64,000 bases of DNA from Thiobacillus sp. (GTDB lineage: Bacteria > Pseudomonadota > Gammaproteobacteria > Burkholderiales > Thiobacillaceae): NCBI GenBank assembly GCA_016124745.1, contig WGNC01000005.1:122659-186658 (forward strand), given 5' to 3'. Positions 16,601 through 26,177 of the stretch are shown piece by piece. The notes beneath the pieces were generated by a model. The model was not told the DNA's origin and did not search any database. It saw only the letters and a list, made by a program, of their open reading frames with translations. Position numbers and translations under genes: made by a program. Within the stretch, counting starts at the first letter, position 1. Each line of letters starts with the position of its first letter.

Positions 16601-17407
16601 TCAGATCAGGTAGAGCATGTCGGTATTGTGCAGGGCACGCGCATTTTCCGGCCGGAACGCGCGGCAGAAGTCGTCCGCCGCAGCAGCGCCGGATCGCCAG
16701 ACGGCCAGACCGATTTTTCCCGGCGCATAGGACGAATTCGGGTCGAGCGGGTGCGGTGCGGCCGAGAAAGCGACCAGCACATCCATGTCCATGCGCAGGT
16801 CGACATGATCACCGGCTTGGGCATGGTCGGGCACATAGCGGAAGCGGCCTTCCGCATCGACCGTTACCTTGCTGAAGAAATTCACCGGTGCCACCAGGTC
16901 GCGCTTTGCCAGACCGTACTTGCCGATCTCGATGAGCAGCCCGTCGCGACCGGAACGCGTCATGCCGTTGCGGTTCTCCTGATAGGTGTGGTCGCCATAC
17001 TTCTCGTGCATCAGCCGGCTGTCCAGCAAAAGGCCTAGCGGGTCGTGCCAGCCCAGGCTGTCGGCCGTGATCGAGGCCATGGCCCGGCCCATGTCGCTCA
17101 TCAGCACATGGCCGCGCGTGTAGTGAGCGGTGTGTTGGGCCTTGAGCGAGTCGGGCATGTTGTAGCGTTCCAGCTTCTCCTGCGCCGCATACAGCACGAG
17201 CGACAGGTTGGCGCCGGCATCGAGCGCAGTGATGCGCAGCGTGGTGCCGCGCGGCAGTCGGTAGGACCAGTGGCCGCCGCCGGGTACCAGCTCCGAGAAC
17301 AGCACCCGGTCGGCCGGCAGGTCGGGCGCGAAGCGGCGCCAGTGTTCGGGCGCATCGACGGGCGCCGAAGCCGGCGGGTTGTCGAGCGCGAGTTCGGCAT
17401 GTTCCAT
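16601..17407 (-). CDS. DUF1989 protein, carboxylase-associated (partner subunit)
   Basis: A 268-residue DUF1989 protein, longer than its neighbour and paralogous to it. At the place where the neighbour has TCGRHD it carries DSLGWHD, so the cysteine is missing, and the following GACAAES cysteine is also replaced (GLLLDS). This suggests it is a structural or regulatory partner or contributes other residues to a composite active site. A conserved D-L-R-M-D-M-D segment follows near residue 215. It is separated by about ten bases from genes on either side in the same operon. Confidence 0.83.
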   Translation of the reverse strand: MEHAELALDNPPASAPVDAPEHWRRFAPDLPADRVLFSELVPGGGHWSYRLPRGTTLRITALDAGANLSLVLYAAQEKLERYNMPDSLKAQHTAHYTRGHVLMSDMGRAMASITADSLGWHDPLGLLLDSRLMHEKYGDHTYQENRNGMTRSGRDGLLIEIGKYGLAKRDLVAPVNFFSKVTVDAEGRFRYVPDHAQAGDHVDLRMDMDVLVAFSAAPHPLDPNSSYAPGKIGLAVWRSGAAAADDFCRAFRPENARALHNTDMLYLI

Positions 17408-17418
17408 TTCGTTTCCCT

Positions 17419-17889
17419 TCAGTCGGCGGCCGGCGCATGCAGCGGTGGGATGACCGCCGCCAGCAGTTGCAGCCGGCCGGTGATGACGCCGCGCTGGGCG
17501 AGCATTTCATTAGCGATGGCCTGGAGCTTGGCGGCCGGGCCTTGCACCAGGATCACCTCCAGCATCTGGTCCTCGGTCAGATGCACGTGCAGCGAACTGA
17601 TGACCTCGGCGACATGCTGGTACTGGATGTCCGCCAGCCGCCCCTGCAAGCCACGCGTGGCACGGTTGTAGAGCAGGGTCAGGGTGCCCGCCATGACCTC
17701 GTTGCCGAGGCTGCGTTTATGCTCGGCCAACTGATAATTGACCATGTCGCCGATGGCCTGCGAGCGGCTGTCGTAGCCGCGGCTCTCGACCATGCCGTCA
17801 AGCTCGGCCAGCAGGTCGGGCGGCAGCGAGACGCTGATGCGGCTGACCAGGCAGGATACCCTGTCGCTTCCATTTTTCGTCGTCGTCAT
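17419..17889 (-). CDS. NikR-like ribbon-helix-helix regulator with degenerate nickel site
   Basis: A 156-residue protein with an N-terminal ribbon-helix-helix DNA-binding domain (about residues 10-60) and a C-terminal ACT-like NikR domain. By alignment to E. coli NikR, ligands His87 and His89 are kept (H101, H103 in the LHVH motif), but His76 is Tyr90 and Cys95 is Met109, so the square-planar nickel site looks broken. The start ATG at 17889 was chosen for its AGGA ribosome site; longer forms run into glnT. It sits mid-operon and is the likely local regulator. Its ligand is unknown. Confidence 0.82.
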   Translation of the reverse strand: MTTTKNGSDRVSCLVSRISVSLPPDLLAELDGMVESRGYDSRSQAIGDMVNYQLAEHKRSLGNEVMAGTLTLLYNRATRGLQGRLADIQYQHVAEVISSLHVHLTEDQMLEVILVQGPAAKLQAIANEMLAQRGVITGRLQLLAAVIPPLHAPAAD

Positions 17890-17909
17890 GATCGGTCCTG
17901 TCCCGGCTG

Positions 17910-19316
17910 TCAGAACATGTAGCTGTAGCGTTCCACTTCCCACTTGCTCACGGACAAGTGGTAGGCCTCCCACTCCTCGGTCTTGTAGCGGATGAACTCG
18001 TCGCGCAGTTCGCGGCCCAGCGTGGCCTCGACCAGCGGATCGGCAGCGAAGGCGGCGACCGCCTCCTGCAGGGTCTGCGGCAGGAACTCGATGCCGCGCG
18101 CATGGCGCTCTGCCTCGCCGATGGCGTAGAGGTTGTCCTCGTTCGGGTTGCCCGGATTCAGCCCCTCACGGACGCCTTCGAGGCCGGCGGCGAGCACCAG
18201 CGTGGCGGCCAGGTAGGGGTTGACCGCGCCGTCAGCGTTGCGCGATTCGCAGCGGCCGCCGCCGGCCGGGATGCGCACCGAGTTGGTGCGGTTGTTGGAC
18301 CCCCAGGAGTTGAACACCGGTGCCCATGAAAAGTAGCTCATGGCGCCGCGCCGCACCAGCCGCTTGTAGCTGTTGACGGTCGGCGCGAACACCGCGCACA
18401 GCGCGCGGCCGTGCTTGAGGATGCCGGCGACGAAGCTGTAGCCGAGCGGGGTCAGGCCGATGCCGTGCGGGTCGTCCTCGGGCGCGCAGGCGAACAGGTT
18501 GCTGCCGGTCTCGAGGTCGTACAGCGACATGTTGAAGTGGGCGCCGTTGCCGGTCTTGTCGGCGAAGGGCTTGGGCATCATGGTGGCGAGCAGGCCTTCC
18601 TCCTTGGCGTAGTGCTTGGCCATGAAGCGGAAGAAGGTCAGGCGGTCGCAAGTGGTCAGCGCGTCGGCGTAGTTGAAGTCGAACTCGAACTGGCCGTTGG
18701 CGTCCTCGTGGTCGAAGGAATAGAGGTCCCAGCCAAGGTCGTTGATGGACGTGGCCATCTTGTCGAGCCACGAAAAATTGTCGACGAAGCCGCGCACGTC
18801 GTAGCAGGGCTTGGTCAGCTTGTCGTCGGCGACGGGCACCGACAGGCTGCCGTCCTCGTTCTGCTTCAACAGGAACACCTCGCACTCGATGCCGAGGTTC
18901 ATGCCGTAGCCGAGCCTGGCCGCCTCGGCGAGCTGGTTCTTCAGCGCGACGCGGGTGTTGAGCGCATAGGGCTTTCCCTGGAAATGGTTGTCGGCCGGGA
19001 TCCAGGCGATCTTCGGCTCCCACGGCAGCTGGATGGCGCGGTCGAGGTCGGGCACCGAGGTCAGCTCGTCGTCGTTCGGCGCCTGGCCGAGGCCGTCCAG
19101 CGCATAGCCAGTGTAGCGTTCGGACCCCTTGGCCATGTGGCCGAGGTGGGCGATGGGAACGACCTTGGCCTTGGGCACGCCGTGGATGTCGACGTAGGCG
19201 CCGATGCAGTATTTCACGCCCTTGTCGGTAAGTTCGCGCTGCAGTTGCGCGGTCGCATCGGCCGGTTGGACGGCGGTCGGTTTTTCCAGCACGGCGGTGT
19301 CGTCGATCGTATTCAT
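17910..19316 (-). CDS. glnT: Type III glutamine synthetase (GlnT-like)
   Basis: A 468-residue member of the glutamine synthetase superfamily, close to the GlnT/type III group found in nitrogen-scavenging clusters. Catalytic-domain landmarks include [10 protein letters not shown] (metal ligands), the NGAHFNMSL loop, the [11 protein letters not shown] segment and [10 protein letters not shown]. It probably condenses ammonia released by the pathway with glutamate, although gamma-glutamyl ligases acting on amines look similar. The [19 protein letters not shown]-terminus is a non-conserved leader. Position in the operon, after the transporter and creatininase genes, supports a nitrogen assimilation role. 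Confidence 0.85.
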   Translation of the reverse strand: MNTIDDTAVLEKPTAVQPADATAQLQRELTDKGVKYCIGAYVDIHGVPKAKVVPIAHLGHMAKGSERYTGYALDGLGQAPNDDELTSVPDLDRAIQLPWEPKIAWIPADNHFQGKPYALNTRVALKNQLAEAARLGYGMNLGIECEVFLLKQNEDGSLSVPVADDKLTKPCYDVRGFVDNFSWLDKMATSINDLGWDLYSFDHEDANGQFEFDFNYADALTTCDRLTFFRFMAKHYAKEEGLLATMMPKPFADKTGNGAHFNMSLYDLETGSNLFACAPEDDPHGIGLTPLGYSFVAGILKHGRALCAVFAPTVNSYKRLVRRGAMSYFSWAPVFNSWGSNNRTNSVRIPAGGGRCESRNADGAVNPYLAATLVLAAGLEGVREGLNPGNPNEDNLYAIGEAERHARGIEFLPQTLQEAVAAFAADPLVEATLGRELRDEFIRYKTEEWEAYHLSVSKWEVERYSYMF

Positions 19317-19329
19317 GATGCGTCCTTGT

Positions 19330-20109
19330 CTATCGGGTTGTGGCGTCGGGGACAGCGTCCCCGAAATAGGATTGTTCGAGCGGCGGCGTTTCGACGCTGC
19401 CCTTGCGAATCAGGTCGGCGAGGTCGGCCACCAGCCAGCCGAACCAAAGCCCGCCCTTCTGCGCTGTGGCAATGCTGGGCGTGCCGGTGACGCCGTTCAG
19501 GCTGGTGCGATTGACGGGATGGGCGAAGACGCAGCCGCAGGTGCGGTCTGGGTCGTCGGCATCAGGCAGCTTGTCAGGGCGCACGCCCTCGGGCGCGATG
19601 GACAGCATGATCGAGGTCTCGGCGTCGTTGGCATGCCAGTCGGCGGCGTCGGAACAGTGGAACGCGCGCACCCGCTCGCTGAGCGTTGCGGTATTGATCA
19701 CTGCGACCATGAGGTCGTCGTATTCGGCGCGCAGCATCTCCAGCGCGCAGCGCAGCGGCGCGGCGTTGGTGACGTGGGCGTTGACGATGAACAGGCGGCG
19801 GATGCCGCTGTGAAACGCCCAGTCGCCGATCTCCTTGACCAACTGGATCAGCGTGACCGGCTGCAGCGCGAGCGTGCCGGGCCAGCGCCGGCTGTGGCCG
19901 AGCGAACAGCCGTACGGCAGCGTCGGCAGCATCGGCACGCCGGTCTGAGCGGCGACGGCGGCACACAGCTGTTCGGCGATCACGAAGTCGACGCCGCACC
20001 CGAGATGCGGGCCGTGCTGCTCGGTGGCGCCCACCGGCAGGATCGCGGCCTGGCCACAGCGGGCCAGTACATCGGGAATCTCGGACCAGGTGAGATCGGA
20101 CCAGCGCAT
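19330..20109 (-). CDS. Creatininase-family amidohydrolase
   Basis: A 259-residue member of the creatininase family, metal-dependent hydrolases of cyclic or linear amides. Candidate metal ligands are the Glu and His of [11 protein letters not shown] (about residues 28-37), an Asp near CGVDF, the His of NAHVTN and the Glu of the ANDAETS segment. The usual NGHGGN motif is changed to NAHVTN, so activity may differ from true creatininase. Its place between the ABC ATPase and glnT suggests action on an imported guanidino or amide compound. This is inferred and the true substrate is unknown. Confidence 0.8.
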   Translation of the reverse strand: MRWSDLTWSEIPDVLARCGQAAILPVGATEQHGPHLGCGVDFVIAEQLCAAVAAQTGVPMLPTLPYGCSLGHSRRWPGTLALQPVTLIQLVKEIGDWAFHSGIRRLFIVNAHVTNAAPLRCALEMLRAEYDDLMVAVINTATLSERVRAFHCSDAADWHANDAETSIMLSIAPEGVRPDKLPDADDPDRTCGCVFAHPVNRTSLNGVTGTPSIATAQKGGLWFGWLVADLADLIRKGSVETPPLEQSYFGDAVPDATTR

Positions 20110-20111
20110 GG

Positions 20112-21023
20112 CTACTCCACGTTATCCATCACGTTGGTGAACCGGATCAGATGCGGCTGCACCGCCTGTTCGTCTTCGGACTCGGGCTCCGGCGCGGGAT
20201 GGATAAGTTCCTCCAGACGCGCCTTGGTGGCGCGGAATTCGGGCGAGTTGAACTGGGCGGGGGTTCGTGGACGCGGAACCGGTACCTCGATCACCTCCTG
20301 CACTTCGCCAGGATGGGCCTTGAGCACCAGGATGCGGTCGGCCAGGTAGATCGCCTCGTCGAGATCGTGGGTGATGAACAGCACGGTGACGTCGATGTTT
20401 TTCCAGATGTCGATCAGGTGCGACTGCATCTTGGCCCGGGTCTGTGCGTCGAGCGCGCCGAAAGGCTCGTCCATGAGCAGGATGCGCGGCTGGTTGACCA
20501 GCGCGCGGGCGATCGCGACGCGCTGGCGCATGCCGCCGGAAAGCTGATGCGGATAGGCGTCGGCGAACTTGTCCAGACCGACCAGATCGAGCCACAGCCG
20601 GGCATCGCGCTCGGCCTCGTCATGGCTGCGACCATTCATCTGCGGTCCGAACATCACGTTCTTCTTCACCGTGAGCCAGGGGAACAGGGAGTAGCCCTGG
20701 AACACCATGCCGCGGTCCTGCCCCGGCCCCTTGACCGGTTTGCCGTCGAGCAGCACGTCGCCGGAGGTATGGCTTTCCAGGCCCGCGAGAATGCGGATCA
20801 GCGTCGACTTGCCGCAGCCGGAGGGGCCGATGACGCAGACGAATTCGCGGCGGCGCACGCTGAAATTAATGCCGCGCAGGGCTTCGACTTCGCCCTGCTG
20901 CGAGCGGAAGCGCTTGCCGAGGTTGCGCACTTCGAGAATGGTTTCGCGCTGGTTGATCCTGTCAAAGCGCGCCTTCACGTCTGCCGACTGGTCCAGGTAG
21001 CTGAGTGAGGTGTTCGGGTTCAT
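20112..21023 (-). CDS. ABC transporter ATPase (SsuB/TauB-like) of the guanidine/urea operon
   Basis: A 303-residue ABC ATPase. It shows Walker [10 protein letters not shown], signature [15 protein letters not shown], Walker [13 protein letters not shown] and the switch histidine in FITHDL. The N-terminus has about 30 extra residues and the C-terminus an acidic extension of about 45 residues. The start ATG at 21023 follows the permease stop by eleven bases; an ORF reaching 21629 is only the shadow frame of the permease. It belongs to the nitrate/sulfonate/taurine uptake class and probably energises import of the operon substrate. Confidence 0.9.
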   Translation of the reverse strand: MNPNTSLSYLDQSADVKARFDRINQRETILEVRNLGKRFRSQQGEVEALRGINFSVRRREFVCVIGPSGCGKSTLIRILAGLESHTSGDVLLDGKPVKGPGQDRGMVFQGYSLFPWLTVKKNVMFGPQMNGRSHDEAERDARLWLDLVGLDKFADAYPHQLSGGMRQRVAIARALVNQPRILLMDEPFGALDAQTRAKMQSHLIDIWKNIDVTVLFITHDLDEAIYLADRILVLKAHPGEVQEVIEVPVPRPRTPAQFNSPEFRATKARLEELIHPAPEPESEDEQAVQPHLIRFTNVMDNVE

Positions 21024-21034
21024 GGCGTGGTCCC

Positions 21035-21991
21035 TCAGCGGCGGTCCTGGGCACGGTCCCAGGGGAACAGGCGGCGTCCGAGGCCGCCCAGGATCAGGTC
21101 GGTGCCGAAGCCGATGATGCCGATGATCATGATCGCGGCGTAGACGTTGTCGAAATGCTGGTAGCGGGCCTGCTGGGTGATATAGAAGGTGATGCCGGAA
21201 CTGGTGCCGATCAGCTCGGCAACGATCAGGTAGGTCCAGGCCCAGCCCAGCAGGATGCGCTGGTCGCGGTAGAGATCGGGCAGAATGCCCGGCACCACCA
21301 CCTTGGTCAGCAGTTTGACCCCGCGCGCGCCCAGGGTGCGCGCAGCCTCGATGATCGTGGCTTCCAGCTTGCGCGTGGTATTGGCGATGATCAGCACCTG
21401 CTGGAACAGCGTGCCGATGACGATGATCGCGATCTTGGGTCCGTCGTAGATGCCGAGGATGGCCACCGCCAGGGCGCCGAAGGCGGGCGCCGGCAGGTAG
21501 CGGAAATATTCGATGAAGGGTTCGCTCAGACGGGCGAAGGTCGTATAGGTCCCGGCCAGAATGCCTAGCGGCACGCCGATGAGCGAGGAAATCAGGAAGC
21601 CCCAGAAGATGATCTGGATGCTGTGCCACAGACTCTCGTGCAGCCAGGGCGCGTCCTTCTGCACCGGTGGCTTGGTGAAGCCCGTGTAAAACGCCTTTGC
21701 CACCTCGTGCGGCGCAGGCAGGTAGATGGGGTTGGCCGGTTTGCCGGCCGGGAGCGCCAGATGCTGCTCGCGCGCGTAGGCGACTTCGTCCTCGAACTGG
21801 ACCCTGTCCACCAGCATGCCGACCTGGAAATAGTCGACGCCACCGGGCACGGTGACCTCGACCTTGGGATGCCAGATGAACGGGACGTAGCTCACCAGGC
21901 TCCAGACCAGCAACGGCAGCAGGAATGAGCCGATTCCAAGCAAGGCGCGCTTGCGCGTCTCGCTGTCGGTCAGCTTGGCGATCAGGCTCAT
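21035..21991 (-). CDS. ABC transporter permease (SsuC/TauC class) of the guanidine/urea operon
   Basis: A 318-residue inner-membrane permease. A first helix (about residues 17-38) is followed by an unusually long periplasmic segment of roughly 70 residues, then five further helices. The cytoplasmic EAA loop that contacts the ATPase is [24 protein letters not shown]. It is the sole permease gene, so it probably works as a homodimer. It sits between the binding protein and ATPase genes, with gaps of 23 and 11 bases. Confidence 0.9.
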   Translation of the reverse strand: MSLIAKLTDSETRKRALLGIGSFLLPLLVWSLVSYVPFIWHPKVEVTVPGGVDYFQVGMLVDRVQFEDEVAYAREQHLALPAGKPANPIYLPAPHEVAKAFYTGFTKPPVQKDAPWLHESLWHSIQIIFWGFLISSLIGVPLGILAGTYTTFARLSEPFIEYFRYLPAPAFGALAVAILGIYDGPKIAIIVIGTLFQQVLIIANTTRKLEATIIEAARTLGARGVKLLTKVVVPGILPDLYRDQRILLGWAWTYLIVAELIGTSSGITFYITQQARYQHFDNVYAAIMIIGIIGFGTDLILGGLGRRLFPWDRAQDRR

Positions 21992-22014
21992 TTCCGCTCC
22001 GGGCTTGTCAAGGA

Positions 22015-23013
22015 TTACTTGGCGTTGGTGAAGGACGCATCCAGATAGCTGTCCAGGTCCTGGGGCGACTTGTAGACGTCGTTGGCGACGTTGAATTCGT
22101 CAGCGATCTTGGACGAGCCATAAAGCGTCTTGAAGCCATCGCCCTTGACGTAGATCTTTTTCGCCTCGTCCAGGCTCAGGAGCCGGGTGCCCTTGAGCAG
22201 GGGCAGGTAGGTTTCAGGCGAGACGCCGACCCGGGCAGCCATGATCTTCACGGCATCGGGCTGGGTCTTGGGATCATTGATGTACTTCACCACGCGGTCC
22301 CACACCTTCACGACCTTGATCCAGTCGGCACGGCGCTGCTTGGCGCTGGCGGGATTCACGGCGAGCACGTCATAGATCAGGCCAGGCTCGTCGGCGGACG
22401 TGTAGATGGGCCTGGCACCCGGCACCGACTTCATGGTCTGGCCGGCGATGGGCTGCCAGGCACCGATCGCGACGACGTCGCCCGACGCCAGCATCTGCGG
22501 CATCTCGTTGGTCTTGGCGTTCACCAGCGTGACGTCGGACTCCTTCATGCCCGCTTTTTTCAGGCCGTTGAGCAGCAGCAGGTGCTCCACGAAGCCCATT
22601 TCCACTGCCACCTTCTTGCCCTTCAGGTCCTTGATGGAACGGACACCCGGCTTTCCGATGATCATGTCGTTGCCGTTGGAATAATCGGTGAGCATGACCA
22701 TGACGCTCTTGCCTCCCGCTGCACCCGTAACCAGTGCATCCCCGTTCGTCATGGTGACGGCGTCGATCTTGCCGGCCGCGAAGGCGTCCATGGAAGCGGA
22801 GTAGTCGAACCACTCGAAGGTGACAGGCACGCCCGCTTCCTTGAACCATCCCTTGTCGATGGCCACCTGCCACGCCACCCAGCCCGGCCAGTCGCTGTAG
22901 CCGATCTTCAGCGGTTGGGCGGCGTGAGCCGAAATGGACAGGGCGGCGGCAGCAGGGAGTATCAGCCGGGTGAACAGCGTCTTCAGGGTACTGCTGATGT
23001 GCTTCACATTCAT
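22015..23013 (-). CDS. ABC transporter periplasmic binding protein, carboxylase-associated
   Basis: A 332-residue secreted binding protein of the NMT1/TauA-like class. The signal peptide covers about residues 1-32, ending AHA before [13 protein letters not shown]. The mature protein is the two-lobe type used for small nitrogen or sulfur compounds and resembles the family named for its location beside urea carboxylase genes. As first gene of the ten-gene operon it has a strong ribosome site (AAGGAG) and lies just after a sigma-54 promoter. Guanidine is the substrate suggested by context, but urea or a related amide cannot be excluded. Confidence 0.9.
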   Translation of the reverse strand: MNVKHISSTLKTLFTRLILPAAAALSISAHAAQPLKIGYSDWPGWVAWQVAIDKGWFKEAGVPVTFEWFDYSASMDAFAAGKIDAVTMTNGDALVTGAAGGKSVMVMLTDYSNGNDMIIGKPGVRSIKDLKGKKVAVEMGFVEHLLLLNGLKKAGMKESDVTLVNAKTNEMPQMLASGDVVAIGAWQPIAGQTMKSVPGARPIYTSADEPGLIYDVLAVNPASAKQRRADWIKVVKVWDRVVKYINDPKTQPDAVKIMAARVGVSPETYLPLLKGTRLLSLDEAKKIYVKGDGFKTLYGSSKIADEFNVANDVYKSPQDLDSYLDASFTNAK

Positions 23014-23046
23014 GGTGGGCTCCTTGGAAAAGTGGTATTACCGAAG

Positions 23047-23065
23047 TGAATATTCGTAATATTCA
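23047..23065. promoter_or_regulatory. 19-bp palindrome at the predicted transcription start
   Basis: Perfect 8-bp arms (TGAATATT and AATATTCA) are separated by CGT. The site covers the predicted start of the sigma-54 promoter at 23076-23091, where a repressor would block initiation. It is a candidate operator, perhaps for the NikR-like regulator encoded in the operon. It does not match the E. coli NikR operator. Confidence 0.55.
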
Positions 23066-23075
23066 TTTACCCCGT

Positions 23076-23091
23076 AGCAACGCCTGTGCCA
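23076..23091 (-). promoter_or_regulatory. Sigma-54 promoter of the guanidine/urea operon
   Basis: The minus strand reads TGGCAC, five bases, then TTGC, with the exact GG-N10-GC spacing of a -24/-12 sigma-54 promoter. It lies about 65 bases before the start codon of the binding protein gene, in the long gap after amtB. Expression should therefore need an enhancer-binding activator such as NtrC. No clear paired NtrC site was seen here, only a TGCAC half site at 23190-23194 inside a 16-bp inverted repeat (23180-23195). Confidence 0.82.
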
Positions 23092-23323
23092 TGTCATCCG
23101 ATCTTCTCCATCACCATGAATATAAAGACGAAACGACATATCGACGTTTGCCTTGGCAAGCTGAATCGAGCATTGTTTTAGTGCGCAAGTGCACTGATTT
23201 GGCATTGGTAAATGAACAGGCCGGGACCACTCGGGTGACATGAACGGGGCCTACGTGCGGTCGGTGAACAAGCCAGGAGCAGGCGTGAGATGACCACCGT
23301 TTCGAACAGTGAACGACGGACAC

Positions 23324-23355
23324 ACAATAAAAAGGGGCGCCCTGCAGAGCGCCCC
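23324..23355 (-). terminator. Rho-independent terminator after amtB
   Basis: On the minus strand a 7-bp stem GGGGCGC/GCGCCCC (23334-23340 and 23349-23355) with an 8-nt loop is followed by TTTTTATT. It lies 25 bases after the amtB stop and separates that operon from the binding protein operon, which then needs its own promoter. The 230 bases between this terminator and the sigma-54 promoter hold no gene. Confidence 0.85.
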
Positions 23356-23379
23356 AGCTTCCTTCGGAGAAAGGATGGT

Positions 23380-24822
23380 TTAGAGACTGTAGGCCCGCTC
23401 GCCGTGGCTTGCGGTATCCAGACCTTCGCGTTCCTGTTCTTCGGTAACACGCAGTCCCATGGTCATGTCGATCAGCTTGAATGCGACCAGACTGACCACG
23501 CCCGACCAGAGGATGGTGATGCCCACACCCGTAGCCTGGGTCAGAACCTGACCTCCCATGGTGTAGCCGTCCACCCCCACGCCACCCAGAGCCGGCGAAA
23601 CGAAGATGCCGGTGCCGATGGCGCCGATGATGCCACCGATGCCGTGGATGCCGAACACGTCCAGGCTGTCGTCGTAGCCCAGCGCCTTTTTCAGGCCAGA
23701 TGCACCCCACAGGCAGACCACACCGGCCACTGCGCCGAGGATGATGGCGCCCATCGGACCGACCAGACCGGCAGCCGGAGTGACCGCCACCAGGCCGGCC
23801 ACCACACCCGATGCGATACCGAGCATGGAAGGCTTGCCGCGCAGCATCCATTCAGCCAGCATCCAGGACATGCCCGCAGCAGCCGTTGCCAGGATGGTGT
23901 TGATGAAGGCCAGGCCTGCACCACCGGTGGCCTCGAGGTTGGAACCGGCGTTAAAGCCGAACCAGCCCACCCACAGCAGCGAAGCCCCGATCATGGTCAT
24001 CGGCAGGCTGTGCGGCGGCATCGCGTCACGGCCGTAACCGATACGCTTGCCCAGCACGATGGCACCGACCAGCGCCGCGATACCCGCATTGATGTGCACC
24101 ACGGTACCACCGGCGAAATCGAGGGCGCCGTGCTCGAACAGATAGCCCCCAGTTGCCCACACCATGTGCGTGATCGGCAGGTAGGAGAACGTGAACCACA
24201 GCGCACCGAACACCATCAGGGCCGAGAACTTCACCCGCTCGGCCAGGCCGCCGATGATCAGCGCCACGGTGATGGCGGCAAAGGTCAGCTGGAAGGCCAC
24301 GAACACGAGTTCGGGAATCACCACGCCATCGGTGAAGGTCGCCGCGGTGCTGTCAGGCGTAATGCCAGCCAGGAACAGCTTCGACAGATCGCCGATCGCC
24401 CAGTTGAGCCCGCCGCCGTCGCCGAATGCCAGCGAGTAGCCGTATACCGCCCACAGGACCGAAATCAGGCAGAAGATGGCCATCGTCTGCGTCAGCACCG
24501 ACAGCATGTTCTTGGAACGTACCAGGCCGCCATAGAACAGCGCCACGCCAGGAACGATCATTAGAATGACCAGCAGAGTGGACACCATCATCCATGCCGT
24601 GTCGCCTTTGTCCGGCACGGGCGGTGCAGCCTCAGCCGCGGCAGCCTCTGCGGCCACGACAGCTTCGGCGCCCACGACAGCGCCGGCTTCAGCCGCAACG
24701 GCTTCGTCAGCGACGGTTTCGGCCACGATGCCTTCTTTCACAAGAACATCCGTTTCGGCCAATGTCAGGCCGGGAGAAAGCAGGGCCAGCATCAAGCCCA
24801 ACGAGGCAAATAGCTTCTTCAT
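23380..24822 (-). CDS. amtB: Ammonium transporter AmtB with Ala/Glu-rich N-terminal extension
   Basis: A 480-residue ammonium channel. A signal peptide (about residues 1-23) is followed by an Ala/Glu/Val-rich segment of about 45 residues before the first of eleven expected helices; such a long acidic periplasmic tail is unusual. Typical AmtB signatures are present, including GGLVRSKN, the D-F-A-G-G-T-V-V-H-I-N-A-G region and the HGIGG histidine segment near the C-terminus. The start was set at 24822, eight bases after GGAG, although ATGs at 24828 and 24837 are also in frame. It follows glnK by eleven bases. Confidence 0.92.
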   Translation of the reverse strand: MKKLFASLGLMLALLSPGLTLAETDVLVKEGIVAETVADEAVAAEAGAVVGAEAVVAAEAAAAEAAPPVPDKGDTAWMMVSTLLVILMIVPGVALFYGGLVRSKNMLSVLTQTMAIFCLISVLWAVYGYSLAFGDGGGLNWAIGDLSKLFLAGITPDSTAATFTDGVVIPELVFVAFQLTFAAITVALIIGGLAERVKFSALMVFGALWFTFSYLPITHMVWATGGYLFEHGALDFAGGTVVHINAGIAALVGAIVLGKRIGYGRDAMPPHSLPMTMIGASLLWVGWFGFNAGSNLEATGGAGLAFINTILATAAAGMSWMLAEWMLRGKPSMLGIASGVVAGLVAVTPAAGLVGPMGAIILGAVAGVVCLWGASGLKKALGYDDSLDVFGIHGIGGIIGAIGTGIFVSPALGGVGVDGYTMGGQVLTQATGVGITILWSGVVSLVAFKLIDMTMGLRVTEEQEREGLDTASHGERAYSL

Positions 24823-24833
24823 GTTCATTCTCC

Positions 24834-25235
<402 letters not shown>

Positions 25236-25240
25236 TCACA

Positions 25241-26023
25241 TCAGAAAGCTTTGGCAACCCACACGGTGGCTGTTCCTTTGGCCAGATTCTGGCCGTTGGC
25301 ATCGGTCCAGTAGGCCTTGTCGGCATTGGTGTCGGTGTACTTCAAGCCAACAGTCACACCATCACCGAGCTTGCCCAGCTTGCCCATGTCATAGGTCGCG
25401 CTGAAACTCCAGTCGTCATAGTCCTGGTTGCCGTTGTTCTTGAACTTGAACGTCCCCCAGGTCGCGCCCACAGTGATGCCAGTTTCTTCGATCGGCAGGC
25501 TGCCGGACAGACCCAGGTAGTAGGAACCATCGGCATTGGCGAAGCCAAATACCTCATCGCTGACATAGTAGGAATACTTGGCCGTGAACCACTTCCAGCC
25601 CGCAGCACCATAAATCTCGGTCGTGTCGGCAGAAACAGCGCCACCTTTATCACCGGGGTACCAGTACTGGATTGCGCCCACGTCGTAGGTGAAATCGGTC
25701 GCGCCTATGCTGCCGCGGAAGCCGCCGTAGAGATCGATCTCCATGTTGCCGGAGTCGTAACCCTGGAAGTCTTCAATCCAGCCGACGTTGGACGCCCACG
25801 TGCCGAGGTAGAATCCGCTGCTGTGGCCGTAATCGAATCCGCCCTGAATGGCCGGGTCACCGCCCGTCTGGGAAATGCCGCGGAAAATGTAATTCGAGGT
25901 CAGGGAAACGTTGGCGCTGATCGAATGCGGGCTTTCCTCAGCCGCAGGCGTCTCCTCAGCCATCGCAAAAGTGGGCAGCCCCACCAAACCAGTCAGAACC
26001 AATGCGTGAACAAGCTTTTTCAT
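25241..26023 (-). CDS. TorF-family outer membrane porin
   Basis: A 260-residue outer membrane protein with a signal peptide (about residues 1-22, ending TFAMA) and a beta-strand-rich mature domain ending in a terminal aromatic residue (VWVAKAF), as expected for BAM-dependent assembly. The early segment SNYIFRGISQTGGDPAIQGGFDY is typical of TorF/Gcw_chp putative porins. The start ATG at 26023 follows a TCGGAG ribosome site, while the longer ORF to 26203 reads through the promoter. Being first in the operon with glnK and amtB suggests a role in uptake under nitrogen limitation. Confidence 0.88.
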   Translation of the reverse strand: MKKLVHALVLTGLVGLPTFAMAEETPAAEESPHSISANVSLTSNYIFRGISQTGGDPAIQGGFDYGHSSGFYLGTWASNVGWIEDFQGYDSGNMEIDLYGGFRGSIGATDFTYDVGAIQYWYPGDKGGAVSADTTEIYGAAGWKWFTAKYSYYVSDEVFGFANADGSYYLGLSGSLPIEETGITVGATWGTFKFKNNGNQDYDDWSFSATYDMGKLGKLGDGVTVGLKYTDTNADKAYWTDANGQNLAKGTATVWVAKAF

Positions 26024-26069
26024 GAAATTTCTCCGAAAGTGAAAACGCGCAAAATCGCACTCCACGTTT

Positions 26070-26085
26070 AGCACAAGCCATGCCA
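26070..26085 (-). promoter_or_regulatory. Sigma-54 promoter of porin-glnK-amtB
   Basis: The minus strand reads TGGCAT, five bases, then GTGC, with GG-N10-GC spacing. It lies about 47 bases before the porin start codon. It is one or two positions off consensus, but the two matched NtrC-type sites upstream make the call convincing. Confidence 0.78.
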
Positions 26086-26146
26086 GCCTTATTCTCATTA
26101 AATAACAATAGCTTAGGATTGTGCGCCCAATCCTGGCGGCAAAGGC

Positions 26147-26163
26147 CGCACTTAATTGGTGCG
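26147..26163. promoter_or_regulatory. NtrC-type enhancer site 1
   Basis: A CGCAC-N7-GTGCG dyad, 17 bp, matching the TGCAC-N7-GTGCA form of NtrC sites except for its outermost bases. It centres about 97 bases upstream of the predicted start, a normal enhancer distance. Confidence 0.72.
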
Positions 26164-26177
26164 CCGTACCGTGACCA

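Noticed and set aside
13450..16875. 1141-codon open frame on the plus strand opposite the carboxylase and DUF1989 genes
   Set aside because: It is an antisense frame kept open by GC-rich codon use; the opposite strand has clear domain motifs and this one has none.
23180..23195. NtrC binding site upstream of the operon sigma-54 promoter
   Set aside because: The inverted repeat AGTGC-N6-GCACT has the wrong half-site polarity and spacing for NtrC; it remains at best a site for an unknown activator.
23013..23380. Possible guanidine riboswitch at the start of the ten-gene operon
   Set aside because: The predicted leader is only about 50 bases and no ACGR-loop hairpin pair or larger ykkC-like fold was seen; the candidate lies before the carboxylase instead.
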